From positions 1 to 23,629 of the forward strand of contig JBBPYR010000022.1 of assembly GCA_038199755.1 (NCBI GenBank): a DNA stretch of 23,629 nucleotides, in the 5' to 3' direction. The DNA comes from JBBPYR01 sp038199755 (GTDB taxonomy: Bacteria > Chloroflexota > Ktedonobacteria > Ktedonobacterales > Ktedonobacteraceae). A program made the translations under genes and the position numbers. The notes below the pieces were generated by a model. The model searched no databases and was not told where the DNA came from. It saw only the letters and a program-made list of their open reading frames with translations. Positions 16,801-23,591 of this stretch are shown here, piece after piece; the stretch's first letter is position 1, and every line of letters starts with the position of its first letter.

Positions 16801-17225
16801 TACTGATGCAGGATGGTGTGTTGGCACACCTTCAGCAATTGATGCAGGAAGATTACGACCCACGCGCCATCATGCGGCGGTTGCTTGCGTTTACTGTCTT
16901 CCTAGGGCGTAGTTCGCAGGTAAATCAAGGCGGCGACCTCTACCTGCTTCTCGCGCCTACACCACAAAGCTATCACTTTAACAATACATTCAAACGCAGT
17001 ACGCGCCCGATGATTATCGAGTTTCCTGATGTAGAGCGTATCCTGCTGCTGGGTGTGAAACGCTTTGTGGCAGAGCCGAAGCCACTGCTCGCACTCAAAA
17101 AGGAGGAACAAGGGAAGCTTCCTGCTCCCACTGATGCAATAGATACATCAGCCATATCCATTCAATCCGTTCCATCGGCTATCGAGCAGAGGGCTCCCAT
17201 CGCAGCCGATACTACGACTAAATAA
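13827..17225 (+). CDS. Large membrane protein, partner of the tubulin-like protein (paralogue 2)
   Basis: This 1132-aa product is a paralogue of the preceding protein: AALVIDVRG, RVLFLTDIRSPESL, FIVGLAALEYSARWGRRW and the end motif LYLLLAPTPQS sit in the same order. It has more membrane segments than its neighbour, at least four helices at about 560-585, 610-630, 641-666 and 678-712, with large cytoplasmic domains on both sides and a helical region after the membrane block. I chose ATG 13827 because AGGAGG (13812-13817) is 9 nt before it. The in-frame ATG at 13818 directly abuts the ribosome site. It follows paralogue 1 by 24 bp in the same operon and is the last gene before a hairpin. The role is unknown; its position and duplication suggest the two form a hetero-oligomeric membrane platform. 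Confidence 0.8.
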   Translation: MQLIETPVGQRSQLPLPSAALVIDVRGVQDDEVIEWLRIELEDLASEMKAYNLYHWRYLTDFLSVMRIHPMQDEGQQNGDQKTSSPTEFVGLTGIVHPSAPDSADFHEEREDLGVEDMPFNHFEQHIDELILEIDRIRNNRIAAVKDLNNAAIPGRSSRDSTVRVLFLTDIRSPESLSTASLYAERLKSYYNKLEKQGHQQLLNTTVLCLSNSGEAGTSSTLIQKLTRNNNWEHLDSLILSENYREDAAQIAGPIQSYIAELLLYVLLIVPPLPVSVAASDMTKASQNGTQEDGTLRELGLPENTFIVGLAALEYSARWGRRWLNFGLAKEATNVLRQKLPNSNKEKIRQGDIASSWFQDWRNRVRQAIPDDVPDVIPALEGIHNARSVSDSTKQPFTTTHFYLHIGDSTVSDLEAFLSKLTQTYVQSGTRSALQDSLSQSTLQVMQKLQEKEQQGQEERSTSRIGKLQIEAEQILKHPKFFVGATSSVPRAQMQLQAVGETLARFSQEHQSHPLNPKAMKETLRYRQQELEENGQKRIEQLKKHLSHWPFVAGTTFTKLLLGGLALALLLFMTVVAIFAGFAWLHHALALHLPSFLVSLDTILFGLPLMEFIAGVLTLIVLTIEVALFWPILINKDRSALYIEITFVVMLIAFMLLGLLISYSFGSLVNTFDDPTSIRYILWLAFVPGLGIICGILALVLVIGELLYSIWWLNYLLQERQRIVVALRKQHRQDIKDVTDFIADDIAMELVLLAELTDGNGGLGKYYYRVAHVCALLDDIAEKARYQQELASKRLLLSQSQAQQGLYNPMGESNGSTWLDLHIRDEKMELEKLTEAFKDLKQHIVKESPEMRNLAEFVLRMQGIEKAVDVGREEQFNQQDSDIYRLQTFVQALVAITLRFCIEPLSIENIEQLKAHYQDTYDYAWQEIPSLNTLIRSLIKQNSQITFQSMTERNENGHLSRLSSANSNIAVSTLAILGQLFWQHQHHELDQILMQDGVLAHLQQLMQEDYDPRAIMRRLLAFTVFLGRSSQVNQGGDLYLLLAPTPQSYHFNNTFKRSTRPMIIEFPDVERILLLGVKRFVAEPKPLLALKKEEQGKLPAPTDAIDTSAISIQSVPSAIEQRAPIAADTTTK

Positions 17226-17231
17226 CGTACG

Positions 17232-17271
17232 GAGAGGGAGTTCACAAAAGCAAAATGTGTTTCTCCCTCTC
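17232..17271. terminator. Hairpin at the end of the vWA-tubulin operon
   Basis: GAGAGGGAG (17232-17240) pairs perfectly with CTCCCTCTC (17263-17271), and the loop can pair further (CACA with TGTG). No T run follows, so it may be a weak or Rho-assisted terminator or an mRNA 3'-end stabiliser. It begins 6 bases after the stop codon of paralogue 2. Confidence 0.5.
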
Positions 17272-17307
17272 ATGCATCTATAGTTTTGCGAAAAACCATT
17301 CTCAATC

Positions 17308-17334
17308 TTGCAACTTTTTACGTCACTCTATACT
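17308..17334 (+). promoter_or_regulatory. Possible promoter of the sigma factor-HEAT pair
   Basis: TTGCAA (17308-17313) and TATACT (17329-17334) are separated by a short 15-bp spacer; shifting the -35 to CTTGCA gives 16 bp. A small dyad CTTAC-TTAG-GTAAG (17333-17346) overlaps the -10 and could be an operator. The match is weak. Confidence 0.35.
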
Positions 17335-17402
17335 TACTTAGGTAAGAGGTGAAATTGGATTTCACCGCATCAGAAATGATGCCCGACGTAGAAGGTGTAA
17401 AC

Positions 17403-18119
17403 ATGAAAGAAAGAAGTAAGCAGCCTGAGCCAGACGATAGCGAGATATTACGGCTTCTGGTAGAGGATCGTAAAGAGAACTTCGATCTGGTGGTTATAAC
17501 GTATAACAATCGTCTTATTGCCTTTGCAAGAACGTTTGTAAAAGACGAGGCAGAAGATGTGGTTCAAGAGGTAATGTCGAGTACATATAGTGCATTGCAA
17601 AATGAGCAAGCGTGGCCCTCAGAACGTATTTTAGAATGGGACCTGTGCAATTGGCTTTTCAAGAGCGTGAAAAACGGTTGCTCGCGTGTGTGGAGAACAG
17701 CTAAATCACAGGAGATACTACCGACCGATGAAGACATAGAAATGTCTCGCATCTCCCATCTTTTTGCGATAAGCGATGGCATACCAGAAAAAGTTTTTGA
17801 ACGAAAGAAAATTCAAGTCGCTATCAAACGGGCTATTGAGCGATTGCAGCTTAGATACCAGAAATTAGCATGGTTACGCGACGTAGAGGGTAGGCGATAC
17901 GAGGAAATTGCTCAAATGCTTGGGAAAAATGGAAATACACTAAGGGTCGATCATACACATTATTTTCCAGTGCTTCAGGCACTGCTTCTCGTCGAATTGC
18001 GTAACTGTGGAGAAGACGAACGCGCTGATTCATTAGAAGAACATCTAAAGCGAGAAGAACAAAAAAACGTAGAAAAACGTAAAAAGCGGGAACAAGAAAA
18101 AGGGGGGCAAGAAGAATGA
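17403..18119 (+). CDS. ECF-like sigma-70 family factor
   Basis: This 238-aa product would direct RNA polymerase to specific promoters. Region 2 spans about residues 25-100 with the characteristic EAEDVVQEV (49-57). Region 4 spans about 139-195, containing LRDVEGRRYEEIAQMLGKN (158-176), a sigma-4 HTH. There is no region 3, as is usual for ECF factors. The C terminus (about 205-238) is an unusual Lys/Glu-rich helix. The recognition helix (NGNTLRVDHTHYF) lacks the common SxxTVKSR-type pattern, so promoter specificity is likely divergent. ATG 17403 has GAAGGTG 5 nt upstream; in-frame GTG 17349 and ATG 17382 are alternatives. The stop codon overlaps the next start codon (ATGA). No classical anti-sigma gene is adjacent; the HEAT protein may take a partner role. 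Confidence 0.8.
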   Translation: MKERSKQPEPDDSEILRLLVEDRKENFDLVVITYNNRLIAFARTFVKDEAEDVVQEVMSSTYSALQNEQAWPSERILEWDLCNWLFKSVKNGCSRVWRTAKSQEILPTDEDIEMSRISHLFAISDGIPEKVFERKKIQVAIKRAIERLQLRYQKLAWLRDVEGRRYEEIAQMLGKNGNTLRVDHTHYFPVLQALLLVELRNCGEDERADSLEEHLKREEQKNVEKRKKREQEKGGQEE

Positions 18120-19174
18120 CACAAAACAGAGCAAATAAGCACCAAACTAGACAAAACAGTCAAAATTCTGCTTGGAATAGACAAGCAGCACGCTCATATG
18201 CTTCAGAAGAGGATATGCTCATTCTTTTGAATTTATCACAGGTACAGATAGAAAACCCATTGGAAATACTGAATTCACGAAACGCGCAATGGCAAGATCG
18301 TGCGCGTGCTATTCAGTCACTCATCAAGTTGGCGGACGATCCCACAATTGCAAAGCGTATCGAGAACTGCGCACAGGATAATAACGAGAGTGAACGTGTG
18401 CGTACCGTTGCGATACGTGCGTTGGGGGAACTCAGGAAAGCGAATCAAGTTCCCAAAGCAGCACTGCTCCGTCTGATAAATATACCCGAACTTGGGTTGC
18501 GTGCGACACTCATAGAGACGCTCGCCTCATTAGGTCCCGATGAATGGAACGAAGGTGAACGCTTTCTTGCGAGGCTAAGAAAGGCGTTGCTCGATACGCG
18601 CACACCATCAATCGTTCGTGCGGCTCTGGTTCGTCTCCTGGCAACTCTTAAAGATACCGTGGTTACCACAGAGATTGTCACGCTTTTAGATGAGGCTGAG
18701 ATAGACCGAACTATCCGCGCGGCAATAGTCGATTCCTTGGCAGCCTCGGAAACGGTAGCCTTTGAGAAACTCCTTTATGATCCAGAGCAAGAAATCCGCG
18801 TTTCAGCTGCTTATAGGCTTGGCAGAACGCGAGCACTCGAACGGCTCATCCGCATTTTGAAAACGAGTAATGAAAGCGTCATAGTAGATAGAGGGGCACA
18901 ATTGTTGGGGGAACTCGGCGAGGGAACCGCAGAAGAAATTGATGTGCTTCTCGACGTTGCCGAGAACACTCATAATCAGGCACTTGTGCGAATGAGCGCA
19001 ATCCTAGCAGTAGGTCAGCTATATGAACGTCAGGCGGATATACCAGAATCCGCAGCATTACTAAAAATTTCGCATGGCGATAGCGACGTAAGTGTGCGTA
19101 TCGCGGCTGATACAGTCATGAGTATATTACACCCGGAGCGATTTGAAGATGATGCTGATGGCGAAGTTAGCTAG
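18116..19174 (+). CDS. HEAT-repeat protein
   Basis: This 352-aa product consists of successive helix pairs of HEAT/PBS-lyase type across residues about 50-340, for example RVRTVAIRALGEL, LRATLIETLASLG, IRAAIVDSLAAS, IRVSAAYRLGRTRALERLI and VRMSAILAVGQL. No catalytic motif or membrane helix is present. The first 30 residues are Gln/Asn-rich and probably disordered. Such solenoids bind proteins. Its start codon overlaps the sigma factor's stop (ATGA), so production is coupled, and it may bind and regulate that sigma factor. That role is inference; scaffold functions elsewhere are equally open. Confidence 0.8.
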   Translation: MTQNRANKHQTRQNSQNSAWNRQAARSYASEEDMLILLNLSQVQIENPLEILNSRNAQWQDRARAIQSLIKLADDPTIAKRIENCAQDNNESERVRTVAIRALGELRKANQVPKAALLRLINIPELGLRATLIETLASLGPDEWNEGERFLARLRKALLDTRTPSIVRAALVRLLATLKDTVVTTEIVTLLDEAEIDRTIRAAIVDSLAASETVAFEKLLYDPEQEIRVSAAYRLGRTRALERLIRILKTSNESVIVDRGAQLLGELGEGTAEEIDVLLDVAENTHNQALVRMSAILAVGQLYERQADIPESAALLKISHGDSDVSVRIAADTVMSILHPERFEDDADGEVS

Positions 19175-19239
19175 AGTCGCGAAGATAGCAAACGAAAAGA
19201 AAAATCAAAAGAGGTGTATGATGAACACTTCGTAATTGT

Positions 19240-19265
19240 TCTTTTCTTTCCAAGCGAAGAAAAGA
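19240..19265 (+). terminator. A/T-rich hairpin after the HEAT gene
   Basis: TCTTTTCTT (19240-19248) pairs with AAGAAAAGA (19257-19265) around an 8-nt loop, followed by TTTT. The stem is A/T-rich and thus weak. It lies in the 306-bp gap (19175-19480), which otherwise holds a promoter and a short direct repeat but no gene. Confidence 0.4.
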
Positions 19266-19340
19266 TTTTACCTAGTCCTCTGTAATTGCTGACATAACAT
19301 TACTGGAGATACTTACACAGACGCTCCTACCATGAATAAG

Positions 19341-19370
19341 TTGACAAATCTGTTATTAATTGAGTACACT
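19341..19370 (+). promoter_or_regulatory. Sigma-70-type promoter of the pseudokinase-WD40 gene
   Basis: A consensus TTGACA (19341-19346) lies 18 bp before TACACT (19365-19370). Transcription would start near 19377 and leave a leader of about 100 nt before ATG 19481. Confidence 0.65.
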
Positions 19371-19434
19371 AATGATATATAAGAAATTCATAGCATTTTG
19401 TATATTACATTTCAAGTGTGAAATAGTTAGTTGC

Positions 19435-19467
19435 CAGAGTCCTTTTCAAGTCTACAGCAGAGTCCTT
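19435..19467. repeat. 10-bp direct repeat CAGAGTCCTT, 23 bp apart
   Basis: Copies at 19435-19444 and 19458-19467, within the leader and just before the ribosome-binding site (GGAGG 19472-19476). The spacing is about two helical turns, so a protein could bind both on one face of the DNA. Function is unknown, and chance is not excluded. Confidence 0.4.
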
Positions 19468-19480
19468 CTTTGGAGGCAAT

Positions 19481-21487
19481 ATGACGCCCAATAAGATACG
19501 TCCACTGTTCCGAAAAGTGAAGCGAGTGAGACAGGTGGATATGTATGACTACGAATTTGAGAAACAGTTCTTTACCGATTACATTCAATTGTCGATGGAG
19601 CGGCACAAAGAGACTGATAAAAAGAAATTCGTATGTGTACTGAGCAATCTCGCTCTTACTGATGAAGGGGAAGAACACTTCATAAACTCTGCTAAGAAGC
19701 ATGATGCGGACCTCAAGAAAATTCATTGTGTACATCCGGAGCTTCGTGATGTTCTCCTGCCCATCTTCGAGTACGGTGTAAATGAGCATCCTGTGATTGT
19801 CTATGATTATGTTGATGGTCAGCCTTTATACACTTACCTAAGCCAGCAACCGCGTCAACGCGTTTCGCTTCCGGTAGCACTTGTGTGGTTGCAAGAATTA
19901 AGCACCCTTCTTGGAGCTATTCACAAAGGGGGAAAGTACCTCAATGTGAACCCGAACAATATTCTTGTCAAACCGAATAACAAGCTGTGTGCATTGTATT
20001 TTGTCAACAATTTCGTCAATAATGAAGACTCTCATATCGAAGCGGTTCGCTTTCTCGCACCTGAAAATGTTGATGAAGCACTTGGAACTCCTGGTCCTGC
20101 TTCTGATCAGTATAGTGTTGCCTACCTTTTCTACTGGTTTATTACCGGGGAACCCCTTTTTCAAGGGGAGCACATAGGGGTGATTGTGCCAAAGCACAGA
20201 AACAATCGCCCCAACCTCTCAAAGGTTCCGAGGATGTTACGGTCTGTACTACGGAAGGCACTGGCGAAACGTCCCCAAGACCGCTATATGACGATAGAAC
20301 AGTTTTGTGAAGCTTTGATGAGAGCCTACCAGCTCATGATTTTTTACCGACTCTCCATCGTTTTTGTAGGCAGTAGAGTGACTGGAAAGGTCGATGTTAA
20401 CCGAAGTGCAGGACGACGTATCGCACGTCGAAAACTACTCGTTGGTGGAGTAGCGACAGTAGCAGCGATAGGATTAGTGGTTGCAACCGCGGTAGTTGAT
20501 GAAGCACTTCGCAACAATTGGTTCAGGCAATTGCTCCCGGCTATTCGTGGTCCAAACAAGCAAGTTCCGTCACGACCACAGTCATACGAGCTTGTGCATT
20601 ATTACACCCATGATGCCATTGTCAACAATGTGCATTTCTCTTCTAACTCTGAATGGTTAGCCAGTTGTGATGCCGCAGGCATCATCAAAGTGTCGAATAT
20701 GAAAAATATGCAATCCTATACCCTTCCCGTTCCCAGACATCAAGATCATCCCATTATCGCCCTCGTCTGGTCACCAGGCTCGTACACCGATACTTACCTG
20801 GCAACGATGGGGGATAATGGGTGGCTTTATATTCGGACACTTCAAGGGAACACGATTGCTCAAAATAGGTTTAATGGTGATTCTTTTGCATTAGCTTGGT
20901 CAGCGCAACATCTTCTGGTAGGAGTGGACAATATCGTCAGAGTCTATGACGACCCGGTAAAGGACGGATTCAATAATCCCGATCACTTGTACACCTTTAA
21001 TGATGCAACGATCAACAGCATTGCATTCGTGCCTAGCAAAACGGACCTTGTAGCAACGGTAAACGCTAATGGGGTGCTACAACTCTGGTACGCGGAACAT
21101 GGAGAGTGGAAGCCGCTCTCCACTTCTTCCAAAGAAGTCGGGGGAGTTGCCGACGTCAGCGCTTCGCCAGATGGCAAATACCTTGTCACGGTAGGGACGG
21201 AAGGAAACATGATCCTTTGGTTTACAACGCCGAATACTGATATGGGCAGCATTTTAAAGACGTACAATGTGGGGAGTGGAGTGTTGAATACTGTCAGCTT
21301 TGCAAAAGATAGTCAGCGCTTTGCCGTAGGGGGTGAGAATGCAAACGTCAGCATTTTCAACTTAAGTGGACAAAGCCTTAGTCAATTCAAGATGAGCGGA
21401 CCGGTTCAATCGGTCACATTTTCCTCTGATGGACAACTGCTTGTCGCAGGTGGTGGAAACGATGTGCAGATACGGAGAGCCTTCTGA
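19481..21487 (+). CDS. Transmembrane pseudokinase with C-terminal WD40 propeller
   Basis: The first ~290 residues of this 668-aa product follow the Ser/Thr kinase fold: APENV, GTPGPASDQYSVAYLFYW (APE and subdomain IX region) and RPQDRYMTIEQFCEAL are typical. The catalytic loop, however, reads YLNVNPNN (153-160) where active kinases have HRDxKPxN, so the catalytic Asp and the Lys are both Asn. No DFG is seen (the region reads YFVNNF) and no clear beta-3 Lys. It is therefore probably a pseudokinase. One transmembrane helix follows (about 318-340), then WD40-like repeats (about 370-668; for example VSASPDGKYLVTVGTEGNMILW, split here as SASPDGKYLVTVG and EGNMILW). The WD40 part would be outside the membrane. 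GGAGG is 4 nt before the ATG. It has its own promoter, but its position suggests it belongs to the regulatory arm of the locus. Confidence 0.85.
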   Translation: MTPNKIRPLFRKVKRVRQVDMYDYEFEKQFFTDYIQLSMERHKETDKKKFVCVLSNLALTDEGEEHFINSAKKHDADLKKIHCVHPELRDVLLPIFEYGVNEHPVIVYDYVDGQPLYTYLSQQPRQRVSLPVALVWLQELSTLLGAIHKGGKYLNVNPNNILVKPNNKLCALYFVNNFVNNEDSHIEAVRFLAPENVDEALGTPGPASDQYSVAYLFYWFITGEPLFQGEHIGVIVPKHRNNRPNLSKVPRMLRSVLRKALAKRPQDRYMTIEQFCEALMRAYQLMIFYRLSIVFVGSRVTGKVDVNRSAGRRIARRKLLVGGVATVAAIGLVVATAVVDEALRNNWFRQLLPAIRGPNKQVPSRPQSYELVHYYTHDAIVNNVHFSSNSEWLASCDAAGIIKVSNMKNMQSYTLPVPRHQDHPIIALVWSPGSYTDTYLATMGDNGWLYIRTLQGNTIAQNRFNGDSFALAWSAQHLLVGVDNIVRVYDDPVKDGFNNPDHLYTFNDATINSIAFVPSKTDLVATVNANGVLQLWYAEHGEWKPLSTSSKEVGGVADVSASPDGKYLVTVGTEGNMILWFTTPNTDMGSILKTYNVGSGVLNTVSFAKDSQRFAVGGENANVSIFNLSGQSLSQFKMSGPVQSVTFSSDGQLLVAGGGNDVQIRRAF

Positions 21488-21551
21488 AATGTGAAATCGG
21501 GATCATAATTTTTTCGCCTGCCAATTTCCTCCGAAAATCCCTCAAGTTGGG

Positions 21552-21586
21552 GGAGGCGTAAAGGGAGAAAAAGACCAAACGCCTCC
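21552..21586. repeat. 8-bp inverted repeat between the WD40 gene and IS110 remnant
   Basis: GGAGGCGT (21552-21559) and ACGCCTCC (21579-21586). No T run follows on either strand. It may be part of the decayed insertion sequence end. The 21488-21596 stretch contains no gene. Confidence 0.35.
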
Positions 21587-21596
21587 TGTAGAGGCT

Positions 21597-21896
21597 TCAG
21601 TAGGTTCTTCTCCTCTTGGCTCGTGTCCTCATCAGTTGTGTCAAGATTGCTAAAAGATTACCCAGCCTCCTTTGGCGCAAGGTCACGGTGTAGCCAAGTT
21701 GTTCAAGGCGATGAATATGATGCCGCTCAATTCGTCCTCGATCCCGTTGCTCAAAATAATTAGCTCCCAAATCGGCATAGGGTGTTTTGGTTCGTAAGAT
21801 GTGATAGAGAATCACCAAGACTTTGTGCGCTAAGGTCACAATCGCTTTTTGCTTGCCATGCCGCCGAGTGATGTGGTGGTAGAAGGCCCAATACAT
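21597..21896 (-). pseudogene. IS110-family transposase, C-terminal fragment
   Basis: About 99 codons match the C-terminal (transposase 20) part of IS110-type DEDD transposases: HGKQKAIVTLAHKVLVILYH, TPYADLGANYF and LEQLGYTVTL. The catalytic Ser lies in this half in intact enzymes, but the fragment starts after a stop codon near 21905 and lacks the whole N-terminal RuvC-like part. It is a dead remnant. Confidence 0.75.
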
Positions 21897-21971
21897 ACAT
21901 CAACACTATGAAGGGCAAGATAGTTGTTAAGCGATAATTAGAAGGGCCGACGAATTGACTCACCAGAGATC

Positions 21972-21994
21972 GGCTCTCCATCACTTTTGGTGAA
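21972..21994. repeat. Likely terminal inverted repeat of the ISL3-family element
   Basis: The stretch begins GGCTCTCCATCACTTTTGG and runs into the element that encodes the ISL3 transposase at 22054. ISL3 termini commonly begin with GGCTCT-like sequence. The 8 bases outside (21964-21971, CAGAGATC) would be one copy of the target duplication. The partner end is not in the window, so this rests on position and resemblance. Confidence 0.5.
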
Positions 21995-22053
21995 TCCGCT
22001 TGCTTGCTTGTAGCAAAGAACGATAGAGGTGAAATGAGGATATCCTGCTCATC

Positions 22054-23112
22054 TTAGGCCACATGAAGAACGCGCAGGCGCAGCAGGTCAAAGTTGGCTC
22101 GGCCATACATCTGCCTTTTGATACCTTTGAGGCGATTGACCTGCCCTTCCACTTGTCCTTGACTCCAAGGCTGCGAACAGGCCGCATGAATCGCGGCGTA
22201 ATCGCCCTGCATGCTCTTGGCTAAACTCTTGAACTCGGCAATCTGACTACGATGTGCTCGTTGTAACCACGGCTGGAGTTCCTCCGCTTTGCGTTCCTTG
22301 ATCATGACGACGAAGTCCTGGCTGAGTCGATACGCCGTCGCGAGTTCTTCACTTGCCTGAACAAGATGGTCCTTCTGCCTTCGCTGTTGAGCCGTCAATT
22401 GCTCCTCGCGCAGGATAAAGAGCCAGGAAGCTTGTTGAGAGGAGATCTTCTGCTGTTTTGGAGGGGACGTGGGAGTGGGACGAGGCTTTACTTGGCTTGG
22501 AGGCGAAGCAGGAGGAAGAAGTTTGCGCCACCCGGCTATCAACCGTCCGAGTTGAGCTTGTGAGCCCGAGTAGCCGCGGGCTTTCGCCTCGCGGAAGAGC
22601 TGATGTGCATTGTGGCACCCAGCTTGCCAGCGCTCAGCCAAAAAGGAGCGATACGGAGCAAGAATACTGGTGCGCCTCGCTCTGGGACCTGTGTGCCGTT
22701 CGGGAAAGTGTTCTGTTGCAAGGAAGCGGCGAACCGTCGGGCGACTGATACCTAGAACCTCGGCGATGACATAGTGGCTCAAGCCTTGCTTCCGTAAGCT
22801 CCACACCTCTTCATAGAGAGTATACCGTTTGTCCCGGTTAAACTGGCGGCGGCGTTCGTCTGCGGAAAGTCGGCCACAGGGATGCTCTCCCTCGGCTGGA
22901 TTGGACTCAGCGAGCCTCGTCAGTTCTCCCGTCTTGACGATGTCAGCTCTCTCGCTGGCTCTTTCTGGTTGAGAAGAGGGCTGCGACGAGGGAGCCGAGA
23001 ACGCACCTGCTTCCTCTTCACGCAAAGGCAAGCAGGGACGCTTGCGATCAAGGAAGTCTTTGAGATGTTCGCGCACGTTCTTGTAGGATGGGAGGCCGAC
23101 GAGGTGCCACAT
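22054..23112 (-). pseudogene. ISL3-family transposase, 5'-truncated
   Basis: The C-terminal ~350 codons are intact. They include an inserted HTH (SHYVIAEVLGISRPTVRRFL) and the family's end signature (GQVEGQVNRLKGIKRQMYG, RANFDLLRLRVLH) with the catalytic Glu. Near 23100, WHLVGLPSYKNVREHLKDF resembles the segment after the second catalytic Asp (normally DRWHLLxNVREHL). The upstream zinc finger, HTH and first catalytic Asp are missing. The open frame continues to 23154, but those codons are group II intron sequence read in another frame. It cannot transpose by itself. Confidence 0.85.
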
Positions 23113-23143
23113 TGCTGCTGCCCTTTTTCGACCCCCTTCCCCC

Positions 23144-23177
23144 AAACCCATCATGCACCTTTCAATGCAATGGGCTT
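23144..23177 (-). ncRNA. Group II intron domain V
   Basis: On the minus strand this 34-nt hairpin fits domain V position by position. It has an AGC catalytic triad at nt 2-4, a lower stem AAGCCCAT/ATGGGTTT, an upper stem TGCATT/GGTGCA closed by a GAAA tetraloop (nt 15-18), and the two-nucleotide TG bulge at nt 25-26. It directly follows the maturase HNH fragment, as in a real intron. Domain VI is not recognisable downstream, so the intron is probably truncated at its 3' end. Confidence 0.85.
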
Positions 23178-23492
23178 TCCAGCATCATACAGTACGTGAA
23201 CGGACGCAGGCTTTCTTCTCATCGGTCTGCCATAGGTCACATCTTGGTGGCAGGTCGCGCACAACACTAGCGTTTTGCGTTTCCGCGCCGCCATGATTTT
23301 AACCCATGCTGGTTTTTCCCGACCGTCAGAGGCCTTGAGGTCTTTGAGGGCTCGGATGTGATGCACCTCAATTCGCTCGGCGTCTCCTGTGATACCGCAG
23401 TATTCACAGATATCAGCAAGCAGTCTCTTTTCTAGCTCTGATCGGCTTGGACCCAGAAACAGCCCATGATCTTTGATGGGTGCCTTGATGAG
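23151..23492 (-). pseudogene. Group II intron reverse transcriptase/maturase, C-terminal HNH fragment
   Basis: About 113 codons form the endonuclease end of an intron-encoded protein: SRSELEKRLLADICEYCG, then HHIRALKDLK, REKPAWVKIMAARKRKTLV and CATCHQDV. They show the CxxC...HH...CxxCH zinc/HNH pattern. A TAG at 23493-23495 closes the frame upstream, and no reverse transcriptase or X domain is visible in the remaining 137 bases. The frame runs on into domain V and stops inside it, which is unusual: intron-encoded proteins normally end before domain V, so the native stop may have been lost. Confidence 0.82.
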
Positions 23493-23548
23493 CTAGGACC
23501 AGGATACGTGTGAAATTCTATCACAGTGAAGCCGTGTTCTCAAGTCTG

Positions 23549-23591
23549 CCTCAGAATCCACTGAGAAAGATACTTCCACCGGATTCTGAGG
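23549..23591. repeat. Perfect 11-bp inverted repeat
   Basis: CCTCAGAATCC (23549-23559) and GGATTCTGAGG (23581-23591) enclose 21 nt. It lies upstream of the intron protein fragment at the window edge. It could be the end of another insertion element or a transcription terminator; no T run decides this. Confidence 0.45.

Noticed and set aside
22366..22748. Plus-strand frames opposite the ISL3 transposase
   Set aside because: They mirror the transposase coding frame and have no start signals or recognisable domains.
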